Below are positions 52,335-60,006 of a stretch of DNA of 64,000 bases, piece after piece. Under the pieces are notes generated by a model, which was not told the origin of the DNA, did no database searches, and saw only the letters and a list, made by a program, of their open reading frames with translations. Every line of letters starts with the position of its first letter. Position 1 is the stretch's first letter. The translations under genes were made by a program, and so were the position numbers. Source of the DNA: Spirochaetales bacterium (lineage in GTDB: Bacteria; Spirochaetota; Spirochaetia; Treponematales; Treponemataceae); the NCBI GenBank assembly GCA_003252395.1, contig QKEL01000008.1:496001-560000 (forward strand). The letters run 5' to 3'.

Positions 52335-52363
52335 ACTATACACGCTAATGGTGGGGTAATCAA
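52335..52363 (-). promoter_or_regulatory. Promoter of nrdA-nrdB
   Basis: On the minus strand TTGATT (52358-52363), 17 bases and TATAGT (52335-52340) form a good sigma70-type promoter. The predicted start falls inside the Fur-type box, and AGGA precedes the ATG. Confidence 0.68.
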
Positions 52364-52421
52364 GTAAAAAACCACGCTAAATAACGTGTTCTATCGTTCT
52401 TGCGCGCACAGAAATGAATAC

Positions 52422-53468
52422 TCAGCGTTGGCGGAACCGGCCGTACAAGAGGAAGGACTCCAGGGCGACCACCCCGCCGGGATACAGCCACATGGCGCCG
52501 ATGGGGTCCTCGCGGATAGCGGTGGAGGAAGCGAGGGACACCTCGCTCACCAGGGTCCAGGGAAAGTCCAAGGCCCGTACCAGTTCGGGATTAAAGGCAT
52601 AGCCCGCGCGTTCAACGATACGGAAGCGAATTTCCAGGGAGGGCAGGCGCAGCAGCGAGACAAGTTCCCGATAGGTCGTATTGGTCCATTTCTCGAATCC
52701 CCTTCGATAAAGAATGTCAGACCCGATGACTATCCAGAGTTCGAAGCTTTTCAGGCGTTCCAAAAGGGGGCGGTTCGCCTCCAAAAGCCGCCGATGGCTC
52801 TCCACCGTGCCGCCCCGAATCCCGAAAGAGGAATACCGCAAGGCGGGAAACATATCGTCCACGCCGCCGGACAAAACCGTGCGGCTTCTCCACGCGAAGG
52901 GGCTTTTATCGGGTTTTAAGGTGGCTCCGCCGTGCATTCGGTCCGCATTGGGCATAAAAAGTGCAAAATCGCAGGTACCGTCGCGAACCGCGTCGAGGCC
53001 CATAAAAAGATGCCCGAGATGGAAGGGATCGAAGGAACCGTGTACCATGGCGACGGAAAGCGCGTCGACCGAGGCCGCCGGGGCGATCTTTCCCGTCTCG
53101 GCCCGATGGCGTAGGGAAGGGCCCAGGGGAAAAGCGGGATCGTGAATCGAAAAGGGGCATTCCAGCGCGGGCCGTCGGTCCAGATTCCGTATTTGGCGGA
53201 AGCTTTCGATAAAAAGGGGAAGCCGCGCGAGAACGGCACGTCGGCGGGCTTCGAGAAAGTCGAATTCTTCCCCCGTGATAGACTCGAAACTCTTAAGAAC
53301 CGCCGTTTCCATCCCGTCGATCAATCCGTGTCCCATACCCCATATAGTACGGTATTTTTCTCCGCCCGGCGAATAAAGGCGAAAACGCGCCCCTTCGTCA
53401 TATATAAGCGCGCGATATCCGTGGAATAAATTGGAATTCGGTGATATAGTTAGTTCAAATTCATCCAC
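52422..53468 (-). CDS. Nucleotidyltransferase, NadD-like, with N-terminal extension
   Basis: The 348-residue protein has about 140 residues of unrecognised N-terminal sequence before a cytidylyltransferase-like fold. That fold shows MVHGSFDPFHLGHLFMGLDA (about 140-159, the phosphate-binding GxFDPxHxGH motif), WIVIGSDILYRRGFEKWTN and ASSTAIRED (the ISSTxxR motif near 315). NadD, PPAT and related enzymes share these. The extension and the insert RMHGGATLKPDKSPFAWR make a pure NadD role uncertain; it may adenylylate another mononucleotide. The start overlaps the HU leader DNA. The Shine-Dalgarno is weak, so the first codons are uncertain. Confidence 0.7.
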   Translation of the reverse strand: MDEFELTISPNSNLFHGYRALIYDEGARFRLYSPGGEKYRTIWGMGHGLIDGMETAVLKSFESITGEEFDFLEARRRAVLARLPLFIESFRQIRNLDRRPALECPFSIHDPAFPLGPSLRHRAETGKIAPAASVDALSVAMVHGSFDPFHLGHLFMGLDAVRDGTCDFALFMPNADRMHGGATLKPDKSPFAWRSRTVLSGGVDDMFPALRYSSFGIRGGTVESHRRLLEANRPLLERLKSFELWIVIGSDILYRRGFEKWTNTTYRELVSLLRLPSLEIRFRIVERAGYAFNPELVRALDFPWTLVSEVSLASSTAIREDPIGAMWLYPGGVVALESFLLYGRFRQR

Positions 53469-53483
53469 CCAGGAGCAAAATAC

Positions 53484-53762
53484 ATGAACAAGGCAGAAGT
53501 TGTCGACGCCATCGCGAAAGAAACCGGACTGACGAAAAAGGATTCAGAGGCCGCCCTCAAGGCTTTCACCAATACCGTTTCCGCGGCCCTGAAGAAGGGC
53601 GAGCCGGTCCAGCTGATCGGTTTCGGTACCTTTGACGTCGGCGCGCGCGCCGCCCGCACCGGCCGCAATCCCCTCACCGGCGAGACCATCAAGATCAAGG
53701 CCGCCAAAACCCCGAAGTTCAAGGCCGGAAAGGCCCTCAAGGACCTCGTCAACAAAAAGTAA
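53484..53762 (+). CDS. hup: HU-family DNA-binding protein
   Basis: The 92-residue protein is a typical HU: MNKAEVVDAIAKETGLTKKD, then VQLIGFGTFDVGARAARTGRNP (DNA-binding arm, about 43-64) with the arm tip RNPLTGE, and FKAGKALKDLVN at the end. It bends DNA and compacts the nucleoid. The start is set by AGGAG before the ATG. It is a single-gene unit with a terminator 10 bases after its stop, and it is transcribed away from the NadD-like gene. Integration host factor is an alternative, but the sequence is closer to HU. Confidence 0.95.
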   Translation: MNKAEVVDAIAKETGLTKKDSEAALKAFTNTVSAALKKGEPVQLIGFGTFDVGARAARTGRNPLTGETIKIKAAKTPKFKAGKALKDLVNKK

Positions 53763-53771
53763 ACGACTTTC

Positions 53772-53809
53772 CCGCGGTCGTCCCCAGAGGCGATCGCGGA
53801 ACGGCTTTT
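53772..53809 (+). terminator. Terminator after the HU gene
   Basis: CCGCGGTCG (53772-53780) pairs with CGATCGCGG (53791-53799), nine pairs including one G-U, and a short T run (53806-53809) follows. It partly overlaps the stop of the convergent Aat-like gene. Confidence 0.6.
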
Positions 53810-54623
53810 ACCGAAACAGTCCCGCGCAATCAATCTCCCGCTCGGCGAGGTCCAAAAACGCCTGCGAAGGCTCCTCTTCGCGCGCGGGCAGCCAGCGTTC
53901 CAAAAACCGTCGCCGTTCCACAACGCGCGCCCCCAGGTCCAGTTTATACTGCATCTGGCTCATTCCCAAATTCCAAAAAGAAAACCCCGTCGATTCCAGC
54001 ACCGCCGCGAGGGCATGGAGCTGCACCTTTCCCATATTGTTCCATTTCTTCCGGTCTGGGTGCATAAAGCCCGAAAGGCTCGTCCAGGTCGAGCCGATCG
54101 CGTAGCCCAATTCGCCCGCCACGGGCTTATCCGAACCGTCTGCGAGCAATTCCACCGCGAATAGATTGAACGAGCCGCCGGGAAACGCCCCCCCGGACTT
54201 GCCGCTGGCCGCCAGGGCGCGCATCAGGCCAACGTAGGGCGGGTGAAACCAGGACTCTTCCCCCCAACAGGCGGCAAGCCCCTCCAAAACCGCGTCGATT
54301 CCCTGGGTAATTCTCAACCGCGCCCCCGCCGCCCTGAGCCGTTCCGGCCTGAGAGCCGCGCGCGTCGAGCCGGAAACGCGACGGTCCTTCCAATCGAGGA
54401 CGGCGCAGCGGTCGTGAATTTGCGGCAAGAGCAAAAAGCCCGCGTCGGGGAACTCGGAACAAACGCTGATAAACCCGGCCCGCGCCAGGGCGATATACAG
54501 ACCGGCTTCCCAGGAGTCGGACCAGTAATAGGTACGGGACATGACGGGGTAAATATACCGGGAGAGGGCGTCATCGGCGAGAAACTGCGGCACTATTCTC
54601 AGAAGCGGTTCTTGATCGCTCAT
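53808..54623 (-). CDS. Leucyl/phenylalanyl-tRNA--protein transferase-like (Aat family)
   Basis: The 271-residue protein resembles Aat, which adds Leu or Phe to N-terminal Arg/Lys of proteins for ClpAP degradation. The conserved middle is visible as WFHPPYVGLMRAL, FAVELLADGSDKPVAGELGYAIG and SLSGFMHPDRKKWNNMGKVQLHAL, followed by FWNLGMSQMQYKLDLGARVVERRRFLE. These correspond to the AYxxLH..HSVE, LVGGLYG, GESMF and DxQ..HLxSLGA blocks of Aat but are diverged: the GESMFS block reads LSGFMH and DxQ reads MSQMQYK. Function in the N-degron pathway is therefore likely but not certain. It is convergent with HU. Confidence 0.72.
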   Translation of the reverse strand: MSDQEPLLRIVPQFLADDALSRYIYPVMSRTYYWSDSWEAGLYIALARAGFISVCSEFPDAGFLLLPQIHDRCAVLDWKDRRVSGSTRAALRPERLRAAGARLRITQGIDAVLEGLAACWGEESWFHPPYVGLMRALAASGKSGGAFPGGSFNLFAVELLADGSDKPVAGELGYAIGSTWTSLSGFMHPDRKKWNNMGKVQLHALAAVLESTGFSFWNLGMSQMQYKLDLGARVVERRRFLERWLPAREEEPSQAFLDLAEREIDCAGLFR

Positions 54624-54756
54624 ATCGCTCGGAATTGTAGTACCGAGCGTCGGCGCGGGTCAAGGATAAAGGGGAGGCAGAAAGCGTCACGGGGGGAGCG
54701 CTTCCCGCGCCGCAGCCCGCGGCAAGAAAGACCTTGCGAGGGCCGCGACGGGGGAG

Positions 54757-56397
54757 TTACGCTTTCAGAACCTTTAAGGCCCGTTCCTCGAGCGCCTCGG
54801 TCACGTACGAAACGCCCGCGATTTCGGCGGTTTCCCGATCCACCGACATCAAATCTTCGCGGGTAAGGCCCGCGAGGTCGAACTTGCGCGCGCCGGCCAG
54901 GAACTGCTGCACCCCGCACGCGATCTTATCGGCGTAGGCGTACATGGCCACCGCGCCCCAGGGAATTTCCTTCATGCCGTCGGCGCCCACGATCTTCTTC
55001 ACCGCTTCCCAAGACGAGAAAATCTCCTCGGGGGTAGACCCGATCGCCTTTACGGCCTGGGGAAGCTCGGTCCAGTTGCCCTTGACCGCCGCTTTTTTCT
55101 CCGGCTGGAACACGCCCTGAATGTTGCTGCCCAAATAGCCCGGAATCATGGGAGCGCGCCCCATGCAAACCAGCTTGGCGTAGGGAGAACCCAGCGCGAC
55201 GGCCTTCACCACGTGGTCCTCGCGGGCGAAACCGCCGGCGAAGGACAGGTCGGGCGCCTTCTTGCCCTGGCTGACCAGGATATCGCAGTATTCCCGCGCC
55301 TTCGCGTGGAGAGCGAGGGAGGGAACGCCCCAATGCTGCATCATGTTCCAGGGGCTCATGCCGGTGCCGCCGCCGGAACCGTCTATGGTCAGAAGGTCCA
55401 GTCCCGCGTCGGACGAGAAACGGACCGCCATGGCCAAGGCTTCAAGGCCGTAGGCGCCCGTTTTCAGCGAAATGCGCTTATAGCCGAGCTTTCGAAGGTA
55501 GGCGATCGAGTCCATAAAGGACTTCCGCACCGCTTCGGCGGACTGCAGCTCCGTGGAACCGAGCCTGCTGTGGCGGGCGAACGACTTGATCGCCTTTGAG
55601 GCGTAGGCGGCCTGTACCGTCGGGTTATACGGGTCCGGATCCACGATGTACCCGCGGTCCTTGAGGAATTTCGCGTATTCGATATCCTTTACCTGTATTT
55701 CGCCGCCGATATCCTTCGCGCCCTGGCCCCACTTGAGCTCCAGGACGATCTCGTTGCCGTAGGTTTCCATCAAGTACTCGGCAACGCCGTTTTTCGTGTC
55801 TTCCACGTTCATTTGGATAATGATGGCGCCGTACTTGTCATGGTATTTGCGGAATACGTTAATCCGCCGGTCCAGCTCGGGAGCCTTGCGGATGCGGCCC
55901 TTCTCGAGAATAGATTGCTTGTCCACGCCCACCACGTTTTCGCCCACGACGATCGGAATGCCGCACAGGGCGGCCCCGGCGGCGAAGGAGTCCCAATAGT
56001 CAGCGGCGATAAAGGTAGAACCCAGGGCGCCGGTCATGATCGGTACCTTGCACTTGGTCTTGATCTCGCCGCCGAATTCGGTCTCGATGTTCACGTTCGG
56101 GAAAATCGCGTCGTCCGCGGATGACGTTACGCCGGAGGGCAGGTTGTTGGTTCCGTAGGCGTACCCTTGCACGCGAAGGGCATGGTACCCGACGCCCGAG
56201 GGGCACGCGGTGTCCGCGCCTGCCGTGGTCTTGCCGTAGTCCCGCGGATACAGGAGCTTCCGCCCCACGAGGCTAGAAAGCCAGGTTTCGCATTTTCCCT
56301 GACAGTCGGCGCGGCAAAGGGAACACAGGCCCGACTCGCAGGCGTTTCCCCTGTTCACGGTTCCCAAAGCGTCATTGCTTTTTGGCCATTCAATCAT
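54757..56397 (-). CDS. FMN-dependent glutamate synthase (stand-alone GltB-like core)
   Basis: The 546-residue protein contains the FMN/iron-sulfur synthase domain of GltB (PF01645). It shows IVLELKWGQGAKDIGG (about 218), KRISLKTGAYGLEALA, LLTIDGSGGGTGMSPWNMM (about 333-351), and ACPKLVCMGR-like YAKLVCMGRAPMIPG. It lacks the N-terminal glutaminase domain of full GltB. Instead it has an N-terminal Cys-rich stretch CESGLCSLCRADCQGKC (about 21-37) that may bind an iron-sulfur cluster. Such proteins in anaerobes and archaea make glutamate from 2-oxoglutarate with ammonia from a partner. Divergence from an NrpR-like regulator with palindromes between them suggests nitrogen control. GGAGG precedes the start. 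Confidence 0.88.
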   Translation of the reverse strand: MIEWPKSNDALGTVNRGNACESGLCSLCRADCQGKCETWLSSLVGRKLLYPRDYGKTTAGADTACPSGVGYHALRVQGYAYGTNNLPSGVTSSADDAIFPNVNIETEFGGEIKTKCKVPIMTGALGSTFIAADYWDSFAAGAALCGIPIVVGENVVGVDKQSILEKGRIRKAPELDRRINVFRKYHDKYGAIIIQMNVEDTKNGVAEYLMETYGNEIVLELKWGQGAKDIGGEIQVKDIEYAKFLKDRGYIVDPDPYNPTVQAAYASKAIKSFARHSRLGSTELQSAEAVRKSFMDSIAYLRKLGYKRISLKTGAYGLEALAMAVRFSSDAGLDLLTIDGSGGGTGMSPWNMMQHWGVPSLALHAKAREYCDILVSQGKKAPDLSFAGGFAREDHVVKAVALGSPYAKLVCMGRAPMIPGYLGSNIQGVFQPEKKAAVKGNWTELPQAVKAIGSTPEEIFSSWEAVKKIVGADGMKEIPWGAVAMYAYADKIACGVQQFLAGARKFDLAGLTREDLMSVDRETAEIAGVSYVTEALEERALKVLKA

Positions 56398-56414
56398 TTT
56401 AACCCTCCGTTATT

Positions 56415-56432
56415 ACGGCAACTCTTTGCCGT
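56415..56432. promoter_or_regulatory. Palindrome 1 (possible NrpR site) in the glutamate synthase leader
   Basis: ACGGCAACTCTTTGCCGT is a perfect inverted repeat (ACGGCAA-CTCT-TTGCCGT). It lies between the glutamate synthase start codon and its predicted promoter (TTGACA at 56489-56494 on the minus strand, then AATAAT). A bound protein would act as a roadblock or repressor of that gene. Confidence 0.62.
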
Positions 56433-56522
56433 TTATCGTCACATGACTGGTACTCAGTGCGCTTATTATTCGCCTATAAACGGATTATTGTCAACTTTTT
56501 TATCGTGTCGCGTCTATCTTAA

Positions 56523-56571
56523 ACGGCAATAGTGCCAAATAATACGCACGCTCTTACGGCAATAATGCCGT
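56523..56571. promoter_or_regulatory. Palindromes 2 and 3 (possible NrpR sites)
   Basis: ACGGCA-ATAG-TGCC (56523-56536) and ACGGCA-ATAA-TGCCGT (56556-56571) share half-sites with palindrome 1 but have four instead of six bases between GGCA and TGCC. Their centres are 33 bases apart, about three helical turns, which suits cooperative binding. They lie upstream of the nrpR-like promoter. Confidence 0.6.
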
Positions 56572-56600
56572 TTCTATTCTCTCTTTTTAACCAATACCCC

Positions 56601-56629
56601 TTGAGCGACCCACTACCCCGGGCTATACT
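56601..56629 (+). promoter_or_regulatory. Promoter of the nrpR-like gene
   Basis: TTGAGC (56601-56606), 17 bases and TATACT (56624-56629) fit a sigma70-type promoter. A leader of about 30 bases with a weak GGAG follows before the ATG at 56668. Confidence 0.55.
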
Positions 56630-56667
56630 GAACGCTACCCCCCCCGAATGGAACGGAGCCGCCCCGC

Positions 56668-57660
56668 ATGAAAACGAAACGCAAGGAAATGATCATACTC
56701 GAGGAACTCTCCCGCGCCGCGGAACCCCTGAGCGGAAACGAGCTTATGCAGCGCATAGGACAACGGGGCGGCGACTTAAGCGAGCGAACGGTCAGGCTGT
56801 ACCTACAGCGGTTTGACGAGGAAGGCCTCACCGAGGCGAGGGGGCGACAGGGCCGGGTAATCACCGATAAGGGTCGGGGCGAACTGCGGTCCGGCAAGCT
56901 CATTTCCCGCGTCGGCTCGCTTTCCGCGACCATAGACCGCATGACGTACGGCATGAAATTCGATCTCGATAAGCGGGTGGGCTCCGTGGTCATCAATACG
57001 GCATTCGTGCCGATCAAAGCCTTCCGCGATCGGGTGAAAGAAGTCTGCGAAGTGTTTCGCCAGGGCTACGCCATGGGCACGCTGGTCAACCTGCTCGGGG
57101 AAGGCGAGCGTATCGGCGACGAAGAGGTGCCGGCCGGTCACGTGGGGTTCTGTACCGTCTGTTCGGTCACCCTCAACGGCGTGCTTCTCAAGGCCGGCAT
57201 ACCCACGCGCTCGGTTTTCTCAGGCTTACTGGAACTGGAAGCGGGAGATGCGACCCGCTTCGTCGAGTATATCTCGTACGACTCAACGTCCATCGATCCC
57301 CTCCAGCTTTTTATCCGCTCCCGCATGACCGACTATTCCGGCGCCATTCGAACCGGAAACGGCGTTATCGGCGCGGGGTTCCGCGAAATTCCCGAACAAA
57401 GCTATTCGGAAGCGGTACGTATCGCGAAACGGGTCAAAGACGCGGGGCTCGGCGCGTTCATGACCATCGGCCAGCCGTCGCGCGACCTCCTGAACATCCC
57501 GGTCCGGGAGGGCAGTTGCGGCGTCATCGTCATCGGCGGGCTCAACCCCGTGGCCATATTCGAGGAAAACGGCGTGCCCGTTACCTACCACGCCCTGTCC
57601 GGGCTCATGGAATACGCGGAGCTTTTCCCCTACACCGAGCTTGCGGCCCGGCTCGAATAG
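56668..57660 (+). CDS. NrpR-like transcriptional regulator (DUF128 family)
   Basis: The 330-residue protein has an N-terminal winged helix (about 1-70; LSGNELMQRIGQRGGDLSERTVRLYLQRFDEEGL, core ERTVRLYLQRF). One NrpR regulatory domain follows (about 80-330) with VNTAFVP-like VVINTAFVPIKAF, VGFCTVCSVTLNGVLLKAGIP, FISYDSTSIDPLQLF-like EYISYDSTSIDPLQLFI and GIGTVVVGGLNPVA-like GVIVIGGLNPVAIFEE. In methanogens NrpR represses nitrogen genes and is released by 2-oxoglutarate. Bacterial members are little studied. It stands divergent from a glutamate synthase with three palindromes between the two, which links it to nitrogen assimilation here. A bidirectional terminator follows. Confidence 0.85.
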   Translation: MKTKRKEMIILEELSRAAEPLSGNELMQRIGQRGGDLSERTVRLYLQRFDEEGLTEARGRQGRVITDKGRGELRSGKLISRVGSLSATIDRMTYGMKFDLDKRVGSVVINTAFVPIKAFRDRVKEVCEVFRQGYAMGTLVNLLGEGERIGDEEVPAGHVGFCTVCSVTLNGVLLKAGIPTRSVFSGLLELEAGDATRFVEYISYDSTSIDPLQLFIRSRMTDYSGAIRTGNGVIGAGFREIPEQSYSEAVRIAKRVKDAGLGAFMTIGQPSRDLLNIPVREGSCGVIVIGGLNPVAIFEENGVPVTYHALSGLMEYAELFPYTELAARLE

Positions 57661-57697
57661 TCGGCCCCTTTTCAGGGAAGACCGCCCGGCTTCCATT

Positions 57698-57753
57698 AAA
57701 AAAAAACCATGATCGATACGAATTATCGATCATGGTTCTAGGTTCCGTTTTTT
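57698..57753. terminator. Bidirectional terminator after the nrpR-like gene
   Basis: A perfect 14-base-pair stem, AACCATGATCGATA with TATCGATCATGGTT (57705-57737), has a CGAAT loop. It has a run of nine A before it and a T run (57748-57753) after it. It can end transcription from both directions, here nrpR-like (+) and the luxR-like gene (-). Confidence 0.8.
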
Positions 57754-57859
57754 AGATAGCCGTTACCGCGCAGGGCACGCTTTTTTTACCTATTCGCCCT
57801 TTCGGACGCCATGAGTGTACCATGCGCGCGCAGCGGACGAAAGCGCGGAAAGGGGCGCG

Positions 57860-57896
57860 ATTACAAGTGCGACAGCCAAAAATTACAAATGCGACA
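57860..57896. mobile_element. Possible remnant of an IS21-family end (direct repeats)
   Basis: ATTACAAGTGCGACA (57860-57874) and ATTACAAATGCGACA (57882-57896) are direct repeats with a 22-base period. On the other strand they read TGTCGCATTTGTAAT and TGTCGCACTTGTAAT. IS21-family elements carry several such subterminal TGTCGCA-type repeats next to a terminal TG...CA. No transposase gene is nearby, so this would be a solitary end left by deletion. A pair of regulator sites is the alternative. Confidence 0.35.
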
Positions 57897-57929
57897 CGGA
57901 CTGTACCCGAGTTGTAGGCGGGGGGCCGA

Positions 57930-58664
57930 TTAGGACCATTCGATCTTATGGCTATACTGGAGGGAATACAGTTCCTTCATGCCCAACACGCCGACCCGCG
58001 CGTACAGGCGGGAGAGCAGGGTCCTGACCGTGCCGTCGGAAAGTTCAAAATCGCTCGCGATCTCCTTGGCGGATTTTCCTTCCCATACGAGCTTGAGCAA
58101 GGCGATCTCCCGCTCGGAATACTTTTCGCCCGAGATGAGCAGGACCGGCAGGGCCGCCTCCCGGGGAACGATTCCCATGAATTTCGAGCGGAAGATAACC
58201 GTCAGAATGGCGATTATCGTGTCTATGGCGATTACGCGGGGAAAGACGAGGTCGTTACCGCGAAAGGAAAGGGCAACGGAGAAAACCTGGACCAGGAAGA
58301 GCGCCGCCAATATGAGTACGCTGAACGGAAGGAGCCGCGCGTTGAAAATCGAGGTATTGAACAGTATATACACGCCGCACAGGCCGAGAATATACCCGTC
58401 GATCGAATCCGGTTTCAGGAATATGAGGAACAGGCTGAAAAGAACCATAACGAACCAGGACAGCCTGCGAACCGCGTCGAGCTTATAGCCAAGAATCATG
58501 CAGCCGAGGGGCACTATCGTCTCGAGGCGGAGATCGGTCCAAAAGGCTTGAAAGAGAATGAGGAAGGCGATGCCCTCCAAGAAAAAAAACGTTTTTCTGT
58601 ACTTTTCCTCGCTCTGCACGTGCGCGACTCCCGATATTTTGTATTGTCGGTAAAAAGATAGCAT
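57930..58664 (-). CDS. Membrane-bound LuxR-type transcriptional regulator
   Basis: This 244-residue protein has about six hydrophobic helices (about 25-170) and a C-terminal LuxR/GerE helix-turn-helix (about 180-240). The latter has YSEREIALLKLVWEGKSAKEIASDFELSDGTVRTLLSRLYARVG (key parts ISEREIALL and SAKEIASDF). There is no receiver or autoinducer domain, so the membrane part may sense an envelope or lipophilic signal. It has no recognisable Shine-Dalgarno at the ATG (58664). Its start lies 94 bases from the divergent aminopeptidase gene, which could be a target. I do not recognise a named homologue. Confidence 0.8.
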   Translation of the reverse strand: MLSFYRQYKISGVAHVQSEEKYRKTFFFLEGIAFLILFQAFWTDLRLETIVPLGCMILGYKLDAVRRLSWFVMVLFSLFLIFLKPDSIDGYILGLCGVYILFNTSIFNARLLPFSVLILAALFLVQVFSVALSFRGNDLVFPRVIAIDTIIAILTVIFRSKFMGIVPREAALPVLLISGEKYSEREIALLKLVWEGKSAKEIASDFELSDGTVRTLLSRLYARVGVLGMKELYSLQYSHKIEWS

Positions 58665-58722
58665 GGCGGGGTAAGAAAAACAATGAATGAAGTTTTTTTT
58701 ACCTATATGTCGGAATACGGTT

Positions 58723-58751
58723 TTGCCTTTTTCCCCGTTCGTCGGTATCCT
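58723..58751 (+). promoter_or_regulatory. Promoter of the M29 aminopeptidase gene (leaderless geometry)
   Basis: TTGCCT (58723-58728), 17 bases and TATCCT (58746-58751) precede the ATG at 58759 by 7 bases. No Shine-Dalgarno exists in that space. Confidence 0.62.
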
Positions 58752-58758
58752 TTAGCCC

Positions 58759-60006
58759 ATGAACGACACAATTTACGAAAAGATGTCCGACCTGCTCCTT
58801 TTCTCCGTGGGTTTCAAAAAAGGCGACAAGGTATACCTCAAGTACTCCCGCGGACAGGATGAGCTGGCGCTCAAAATTACCGAAAAGGCGTACCGGGGCG
58901 GCGCCGAATACGTGCTGCAGGAATCGATCGACGAACGGTTCAAGGCCCTCGCCCTCCTTTCAGAGCGGGATACCTACCGGTTTCCCGATTACCTGAAGGC
59001 GCAGATGGCCGAAACCTGCTCGCCCGGGTGGAAATATATCGGCGTTTTCTCCGAAATAGACGCAGACGCGTACGAGAAGGCGGACCAGGGACGGGCCTCG
59101 GCCTACTTCCGCGATCAGGGGGCCTTCCTCAAGCCGCGGCAGACCGCCCTCATGAAAAACGCCATTCCCTGGACCCTCACCTACGTACCCTCGGCGCCCA
59201 TGGCGCGCAAGGCCTATCCCGGCCTGAGCGACGCCGAGGCGGTGGCCAAGTACTGGGAAGCGATCATTCGCATCATGCGGCTCGATCGCGACGATCCGGC
59301 GGCGTTCTGGAGGGAAAAAATGGAAAGGGACGCGAAACGAAGCGCCTTCATGGACTCCCTCGGCGCGAAGGCCCTTCGGTTTAAGGGCTTCGGCTCCGGC
59401 CCCGGTTCGGGGACCGACCTCCTCGTGGGGCTCGCGAAGGAAGCCCGGTGGATCGGCGGGTTCGACCAGGCCCTGGAAGGCACGGCGTTCATGGCGAACG
59501 TACCCACGGAAGAAATATTCACCAGCCCCGACTGGCGGCAAACGGAAGGCCGGGTGGAGCTCACCCTCCCCTTCTCCCTGCACCATAGCCCGGGACCGAC
59601 TCCCGTGGGCGCCTGGTTCGAATTCAAGGAAGGCCGGGTCGTCGATTACGGGGCGAAAGAAGGGGGCGACACCCTCAAGGCCTTTTTCGATATCGATCCC
59701 CGGGGCCGCTATCTCGGCGAGGTAGCGCTGGTCGATCCGCGTTCGCCCATGGCGACCGAGGGGGTCACGTTTTACAACGGGCTCTATGACGAGAACGCCG
59801 CCTGCCACATCGCCCTGGGCAAGGCCTATCCCTCGACCCTGAAAAACCCGCGAGATCTCGCCGACGACGAACTTATGGCGCTCGGGCTCAACGTGGCCAC
59901 CGTTCACGAGGACATGATGATCGGCGGATTGAACGTGAACGTGTACGCGGTATTGGGCGACGGCTCGGAAAGGCCCGTCATAGAAAACGGCGAATTCCTT
60001 ATCTGA
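58759..60006 (+). CDS. M29-family metallo-aminopeptidase
   Basis: The 415-residue peptidase matches thermophilic aminopeptidases AmpS/aminopeptidase T. The C-terminal catalytic domain has metal ligands in FMANVPTEEIFTSPD (two Glu, about 250), RSPMATEGVTFYNGLYDENAACHIALGKAY (Glu and His, about 335-357) and NVATVHEDMMIG (His, Asp, about 376-387). It removes N-terminal residues from peptides in the cytoplasm. It is a single-gene unit on its own promoter. The stop codon overlaps the end of a small convergent reading frame by 8 bases. Confidence 0.93.
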   Translation: MNDTIYEKMSDLLLFSVGFKKGDKVYLKYSRGQDELALKITEKAYRGGAEYVLQESIDERFKALALLSERDTYRFPDYLKAQMAETCSPGWKYIGVFSEIDADAYEKADQGRASAYFRDQGAFLKPRQTALMKNAIPWTLTYVPSAPMARKAYPGLSDAEAVAKYWEAIIRIMRLDRDDPAAFWREKMERDAKRSAFMDSLGAKALRFKGFGSGPGSGTDLLVGLAKEARWIGGFDQALEGTAFMANVPTEEIFTSPDWRQTEGRVELTLPFSLHHSPGPTPVGAWFEFKEGRVVDYGAKEGGDTLKAFFDIDPRGRYLGEVALVDPRSPMATEGVTFYNGLYDENAACHIALGKAYPSTLKNPRDLADDELMALGLNVATVHEDMMIGGLNVNVYAVLGDGSERPVIENGEFLI

